This document shows positions 33,361 through 37,128 of a stretch of 37,128 bases of DNA, in pieces. The stretch's first letter is position 1. Each line of letters begins with the position of its first letter. The stretch is from DATFMH01 sp035267045 (GTDB taxonomy: Bacteria > Bacteroidota > Rhodothermia > Balneolales > DATFMH01): positions 1-37,128 of the forward strand of contig DATFMH010000118.1 of assembly GCA_035267045.1 (NCBI GenBank), written 5' to 3'. The notes beneath the pieces were generated by a model that was given only the letters and a program-made list of their open reading frames with translations, was not told the DNA's origin and searched no databases. A program made the translations under genes and the position numbers.

Positions 33361-33382
33361 TATTCTATACGGTATATTCCAT

Positions 33383-35326
33383 TTATTTGAAAATCATTAC
33401 GAATCCGTCGTTACCATTCAGGTTAACTGTATATTTTCCATTTTCAGGAATGCTAACATCTTCTTTATCAAATGAAAATTGACCGGTTCCGCTTTTAATA
33501 ATCGTACCCTTATTATCAGATCTAAGAAACGATAAATTAATTGTCACTTTTTTCTGAATATCTTCTCCATTTATTCCGGCCACGTACCACCAGCCATTTT
33601 TAGATTGCCGGGCCAGTATTACCAGTTTCCCGGGATATCCTTTTATGAAACGGGTATTCTTCCATGTTGCCGGCACACCCTGCATGAAATTTCTTACATA
33701 AACCGGTACTCCGGACATACTTTTGGGCGTTTCTGCGAAATTCTGTAATCCTGAAGTCATTACAACCGACAATGCCAATTCAAACCCATTCGTAGTCTTT
33801 CGTTTAATACCGGGGATCTTTGAGAAACAGACCGGGGTGAAATCCATGGGATCAAAAATATTCCGGGTAAAAGGTAGCATGGCGCAATGATTCGCTTCCT
33901 TATCGGCGTCTTTTTGAAAAAACGTGATATATTCGAATCCACGAACAGCTTCCATCGTTAATAAGTTCGGATAGGTCCGTTCCCACCCCCTTGGCAATGT
34001 AGCACCATGAAAATCAACCAAAAGATGATATTTAGCGGCATCCTTTAAGATGTCCAGATAATAGGCAATCATAGATTGGCCATCAGCTCCGAAAAAATCA
34101 ACTTTTATACCCTTGATCCCCATTTTTTCAAGCCTTCTAAATTCTTTAACTCTATCCTGATGGGTCAGCAGCTTACTTTTAGGGTGATAGGTTGTTGTAT
34201 TCCAGTTGCCGGAAGAGTTGTACCACAAGAAAAGCCCTACGTTTCGTTTTGCCGCATAATCGGCAAGTTTTGCAATTCCTGTATAGCCGATCGTCGTATC
34301 CCAATTCACATCTACCAGGCAATATTTCCAAAGCATATTGCCCGCATAATCAATAAACTGTTTCTGGATATTATATTTTATTGAATTGTCCTTTAATAAT
34401 GCCCAACTCCAGGACGATCGGCCGGGTTTAATGAATGTAGAATCCATTTGCACAGCAGGAGCAGCCAGATCTGTTCCCAGAGTGGATGTAAACAACGTTT
34501 TTAAATTACCCACGGCAACAATCCTCCAGGGTGATTTCCACGGAAGTTTTGATTTAGGTTTGTACCCGCGGCCTGTATAAACTTCTTTGGGACCAGGAAA
34601 TCCGAGTTTGTAGTTACCATCTGGCGAATCCTGCTGTAAACGCGAGGCACAATAGGAACTATCCAGATTTGCTTCTGTGATCAAAACCCAATTTGAACCT
34701 GACTTAAATAATGCAGGAAACACCCATCCGGCTTTTGTAGGTGAGGGAGTACCGACTTTAATATTCTGAAGATAGTCTTCTTCATACGATGGATCGGTAT
34801 GCTTATATCCTGTTTTTGCCACATCCATTGGCTGAAGCCAGGCACGGGCACTGTCCGGAAAATGAAAGGTGGTAACCTCTTTCTCAATCTTTTTTATCTT
34901 TTTGCTGCTCGAAGGAAACTCGTATCTGAAGGCGACCCCGTCATTCGATACTCTGAAATTAATATTTAACTTTTGACCGGATTCGTTTTGGAGATGATAA
35001 ATCTGCTCATTAGCTGTATATTTTCTTACAGCTTCTTTCCCGGTTTTCAGAGTATATGTTTCATGGATTATTTTACCCTCAGAAGCCGATAAAAGCTTAA
35101 GGCCGGTCGAAAAATCCCCATCATTCCGAACCAGGCCCAACCGCGATTTCCGGAATACTAATGAGTCATTTCGCAGGATGGTATAAAAAGCTTCATGATT
35201 AGGAGATACAACTAAACTGACTTTTATATGTCCATCGGGACTTTTCAGAATATATTTACCAGGAACTTTTCCACATGAAAGTAGAATAAGAAGGAATCCG
35301 GTCAGGAATAATGACTTTAACTTCAT
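33383..35326 (-). CDS. GH97 retaining glycoside hydrolase lipoprotein (alpha-galactosidase or beta-L-arabinopyranosidase)
   Basis: Family GH97 enzyme with lipobox LLSC (Cys18), N-terminal beta-sandwich (about 25-300), (beta/alpha)8 barrel (about 300-570) and C-terminal beta domain. Barrel residues place it in the retaining branch: IKGIKVDFFGADGQ supplies Asp410 as nucleophile and LTMEAVRG supplies Glu459 as acid/base. Inverting alpha-glucosidases such as SusB use a Glu base instead. Characterised retaining members are alpha-galactosidases, and one Bacteroides enzyme also cleaves beta-L-arabinopyranosides, which have the same ring geometry. The arabinan context makes the second activity attractive but unproven. 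It lies 101 bp after GH51, with a hairpin in the gap, and 22 bp before GH43. Confidence 0.9.
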   Translation of the reverse strand: MKLKSLFLTGFLLILLSCGKVPGKYILKSPDGHIKVSLVVSPNHEAFYTILRNDSLVFRKSRLGLVRNDGDFSTGLKLLSASEGKIIHETYTLKTGKEAVRKYTANEQIYHLQNESGQKLNINFRVSNDGVAFRYEFPSSSKKIKKIEKEVTTFHFPDSARAWLQPMDVAKTGYKHTDPSYEEDYLQNIKVGTPSPTKAGWVFPALFKSGSNWVLITEANLDSSYCASRLQQDSPDGNYKLGFPGPKEVYTGRGYKPKSKLPWKSPWRIVAVGNLKTLFTSTLGTDLAAPAVQMDSTFIKPGRSSWSWALLKDNSIKYNIQKQFIDYAGNMLWKYCLVDVNWDTTIGYTGIAKLADYAAKRNVGLFLWYNSSGNWNTTTYHPKSKLLTHQDRVKEFRRLEKMGIKGIKVDFFGADGQSMIAYYLDILKDAAKYHLLVDFHGATLPRGWERTYPNLLTMEAVRGFEYITFFQKDADKEANHCAMLPFTRNIFDPMDFTPVCFSKIPGIKRKTTNGFELALSVVMTSGLQNFAETPKSMSGVPVYVRNFMQGVPATWKNTRFIKGYPGKLVILARQSKNGWWYVAGINGEDIQKKVTINLSFLRSDNKGTIIKSGTGQFSFDKEDVSIPENGKYTVNLNGNDGFVMIFK

Positions 35327-35369
35327 GATTATTCAGTAAAAGATCGGGAAGCAAGGTTTTAAGTATAAG

Positions 35370-35404
35370 ACTGATCCAAAACCGTCAGACGAATTTGGAT
35401 CAGT
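35370..35404. promoter_or_regulatory. Hairpin between GH51 and GH97
   Basis: ACTGATCCAAA (35370-35380) pairs exactly with TTTGGATCAGT (35394-35404), and the loop itself contains CGTC-A-GACG. No T-run follows on the minus strand, so it is not a classical terminator. It could stabilise or process the operon mRNA, or act as a partial attenuator. Confidence 0.65.
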
Positions 35405-35427
35405 ATCTGTGATTTCAGTCGTTTCTC

Positions 35428-36993
35428 TTAGTTTAAATCAATGGAAACAAGTGATTTGGAAGGCATATTTATAATAAGAGTATTGCCGTCTAACTTAGCA
35501 TCTTTGAATGTTTCCGGTTTAACAGTATTGGGTTTGTCAAAAGTATTGACGGCATCAAAACTTTTAGCTGTCAAAACCATGCCATTTGAAACATGGCGGA
35601 CGGATACACCCCGGAAATCTATTTTTACCTTTTGGTTTTTATTTGGATCCAAATTGCTAATTGTTAAATGGATATTCCCTGTTGAATCCTGTGAGGCCGT
35701 GGCCGTTATGGATGGAATGCTATTCCCATCATAGGTATAATTTTCAACATTAAGGTGAAGTGGCAGGTACGTTGCTCCCATATGCTTTTTATACATTTCA
35801 AATACATAGTAAGTGGGGGTCAAATACATCTCCTTACCCTTAGTCATAACCATAGACTGAAGTACATTCACCATTTGTGCAATATTCGCCATTCTCACAC
35901 GGGCGGCGTGTTTATTGAAGATATCGAGTGTCGTCGAAGCAATCAGGGCATCCCGAAGAGAGTTTTGCTGACGGAGAAAACCGGGATGTGAACCGGGTAG
36001 CGGATCGGTCCAAATACCCCACTCATCTACAACAAGTGCTATTCTTTTTTGAGGATCATATTCATCCATTATTGTCGAATTCCGCTGGATGATTTCATTC
36101 ATTTTCATAGCTTTTTGTAAACCATCAAAATACAAATTCTCTGAAAAATTGGTTGATGGACCTTTATGTCTCCAGCTCGGACCGGCGATCGTGTAATAGT
36201 GCAATGACAAACCATTCATACGGTATCCGACATCTTTCATCATCACTTTCGTCCAGTGATAATCGGCTCCATTAGGACCACTGGCAATTTTGAAGATGTG
36301 ATTTCCACCATAATTCGGTAAGAATTCAGAATAACGGCGATACACATTGGCATAATGTTCAGGCGTCATTTGACCACCACAACCCCAGCTTTCATTACCA
36401 ACACCAAAGAATTTTATATGATATGGTTTTGGATGTCCGTCTTTACGACGCAAATTGGCTAATTTACTATCCCCGGGATAAGTCAGATAAGTTACCCAAT
36501 CTTTCAGTTCTCTAACGGACCCGCTACCAACATTACCAGCCATATAAGGTTGCGCACCAATCAGTTTACAAAATTCAAGAAATTCATTTGTCCCAAATTG
36601 ATTTGAATCAGTTACCTGTCCCCACATATTTACTCTTTTAGGCCGATCTTTTTCTGGTCCTATACCATCTCTCCAGTTATATCGGTCGGCGAAACAACCA
36701 CCCGGCCATCTCACATCCGGTACATCCAGTTTTTTAAGGGCATCGATGACATCTTTTCTCATACCATCAATGTTTGGGATTTTGGAATTTTTACCGACCC
36801 ATATTCCACCATATAAACCATTTCCAAGATCTTCAGCAAACTGACCATAAATGTATTTACTGATTTTAACCGATCCCTGGTCCGCATTTACAGTGATGTT
36901 ATTTTGTTGCTGGGCATAAACCGAATTATAACTGAAGAATACAATTAATAATAGCGACAAGCCGAAATACTTACGAATTTGTGTCATAACCAT
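35428..36993 (-). CDS. GH51 alpha-L-arabinofuranosidase, secreted
   Basis: Exo-acting enzyme that releases L-arabinose from arabinan and arabino-oligosaccharide side chains. ATG codons at 36993 and 36987 are both in frame and differ by two residues. A cleavable signal peptide ends near VYA (residue 27) with no lipobox, so it is probably periplasmic. The (beta/alpha)8 barrel has the GH51 motifs YGQFAEDLGNGLYGGIW (49-65), VRWPGGCFADRYNWRDGIGP (94-113), FFGVGNESWGCGG with acid/base Glu201 and LVVDEWG with nucleophile Glu324. A C-terminal jelly-roll-like domain ends at SKSLVSIDLN. It is the first gene of the operon. An AraR half-site lies 91 bp upstream at the window edge. Confidence 0.95.
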   Translation of the reverse strand: MVMTQIRKYFGLSLLLIVFFSYNSVYAQQQNNITVNADQGSVKISKYIYGQFAEDLGNGLYGGIWVGKNSKIPNIDGMRKDVIDALKKLDVPDVRWPGGCFADRYNWRDGIGPEKDRPKRVNMWGQVTDSNQFGTNEFLEFCKLIGAQPYMAGNVGSGSVRELKDWVTYLTYPGDSKLANLRRKDGHPKPYHIKFFGVGNESWGCGGQMTPEHYANVYRRYSEFLPNYGGNHIFKIASGPNGADYHWTKVMMKDVGYRMNGLSLHYYTIAGPSWRHKGPSTNFSENLYFDGLQKAMKMNEIIQRNSTIMDEYDPQKRIALVVDEWGIWTDPLPGSHPGFLRQQNSLRDALIASTTLDIFNKHAARVRMANIAQMVNVLQSMVMTKGKEMYLTPTYYVFEMYKKHMGATYLPLHLNVENYTYDGNSIPSITATASQDSTGNIHLTISNLDPNKNQKVKIDFRGVSVRHVSNGMVLTAKSFDAVNTFDKPNTVKPETFKDAKLDGNTLIINMPSKSLVSIDLN

Positions 36994-37083
36994 TAGTTGT
37001 TTAATCGTTGAGAAAAATCAGTTTAGTATGGTACGACATATACTAAACCGTTATTAAAGACTGACTCCAATCAAAAATTTTAC

Positions 37084-37092
37084 ATAACACTT
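37084..37092. promoter_or_regulatory. Possible AraR half-site upstream of GH51
   Basis: ATAACACTT is identical to one arm of the araB operator. The opposite arm is degenerate: with one base removed from the centre, TAAAATTT on the minus strand matches TAACACTT at 6 of 8 positions. It lies 91 bp upstream of the GH51 ATG. Confidence 0.4.
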
Positions 37093-37128
37093 TCAATATG
37101 GATTTGTACACTCGTAATAACAGGGCAC

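Noticed and set aside
1..37128. CRISPR arrays, tRNA or rRNA genes, prophage and transposase genes
   Set aside because: I looked for regular repeat-spacer patterns, cloverleaf sequences in the gaps and mobile-element proteins, and found none that could be supported by eye.

Overview
The window comes from a Bacteroidota-type (or closely related FCB-group) bacterium. The signs are a SusC/SusD pair with an ECF sigma factor and FecR anti-sigma, many surface-type lipoproteins, promoter -7 boxes of the TAnnTTTG type, and start sites that mostly lack a Shine-Dalgarno sequence. Base composition is moderately AT-rich. The sequence does not settle the genus. Almost all coding sequence can be assigned to known families, and the less explained material lies in the long intergenic regions.

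Left block (about 0.7-11.3 kb, all minus strand): an ECF sigma factor, a FecR anti-sigma, a SusC transporter with an N-terminal STN signalling domain, SusD, a lipoprotein GH66 dextranase-like enzyme and a SusF-like lipoprotein with three tandem starch-binding-type domains. This reads as a polysaccharide utilisation locus for an alpha-1,6-glucan such as dextran, induced through trans-envelope signalling. Dispersed intergenic repeats flank it and also separate the sigma gene from fecR.

Middle block (11.6-19.4 kb): housekeeping genes for glycyl-tRNA synthetase and an archaeal/fungal-type aspartate-semialdehyde dehydrogenase. Next come a convergent pair, a PQQ-type (AA12/sorbosone dehydrogenase-like) sugar dehydrogenase lipoprotein and a TonB-dependent receptor that resembles the PQQ transporter PqqU (YncD), and then an aldo/keto reductase.

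Right block (20-37 kb): an L-arabinose and arabinan module. araB-araD-araA, transketolase and a periplasmic aldose 1-epimerase run leftward. araR, a catalytically degenerate NUDIX repressor, lies just upstream of araB and diverges from a sodium:solute symporter that is followed by an 88-residue two-helix membrane protein. A convergent GH51-GH97-GH43 operon supplies secreted arabinan-degrading enzymes. A perfect 19-bp palindrome upstream of araB and a 16/19 match upstream of the symporter are strong AraR operator candidates, and an exact half-site lies upstream of GH51. Inferred flow: GH43 and GH51 release L-arabinose, GH97 may remove beta-L-arabinopyranose or alpha-galactose caps, GalM interconverts anomers, the symporter imports the sugar, AraA/AraB/AraD convert it to D-xylulose 5-phosphate, and transketolase feeds it into the pentose phosphate pathway.

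Points most worth following up are the PqqU-like receptor beside a PQQ-type dehydrogenase, the symporter with its small partner and a 34-codon leader ORF, the AraR operator set, and the dispersed hairpin repeats.
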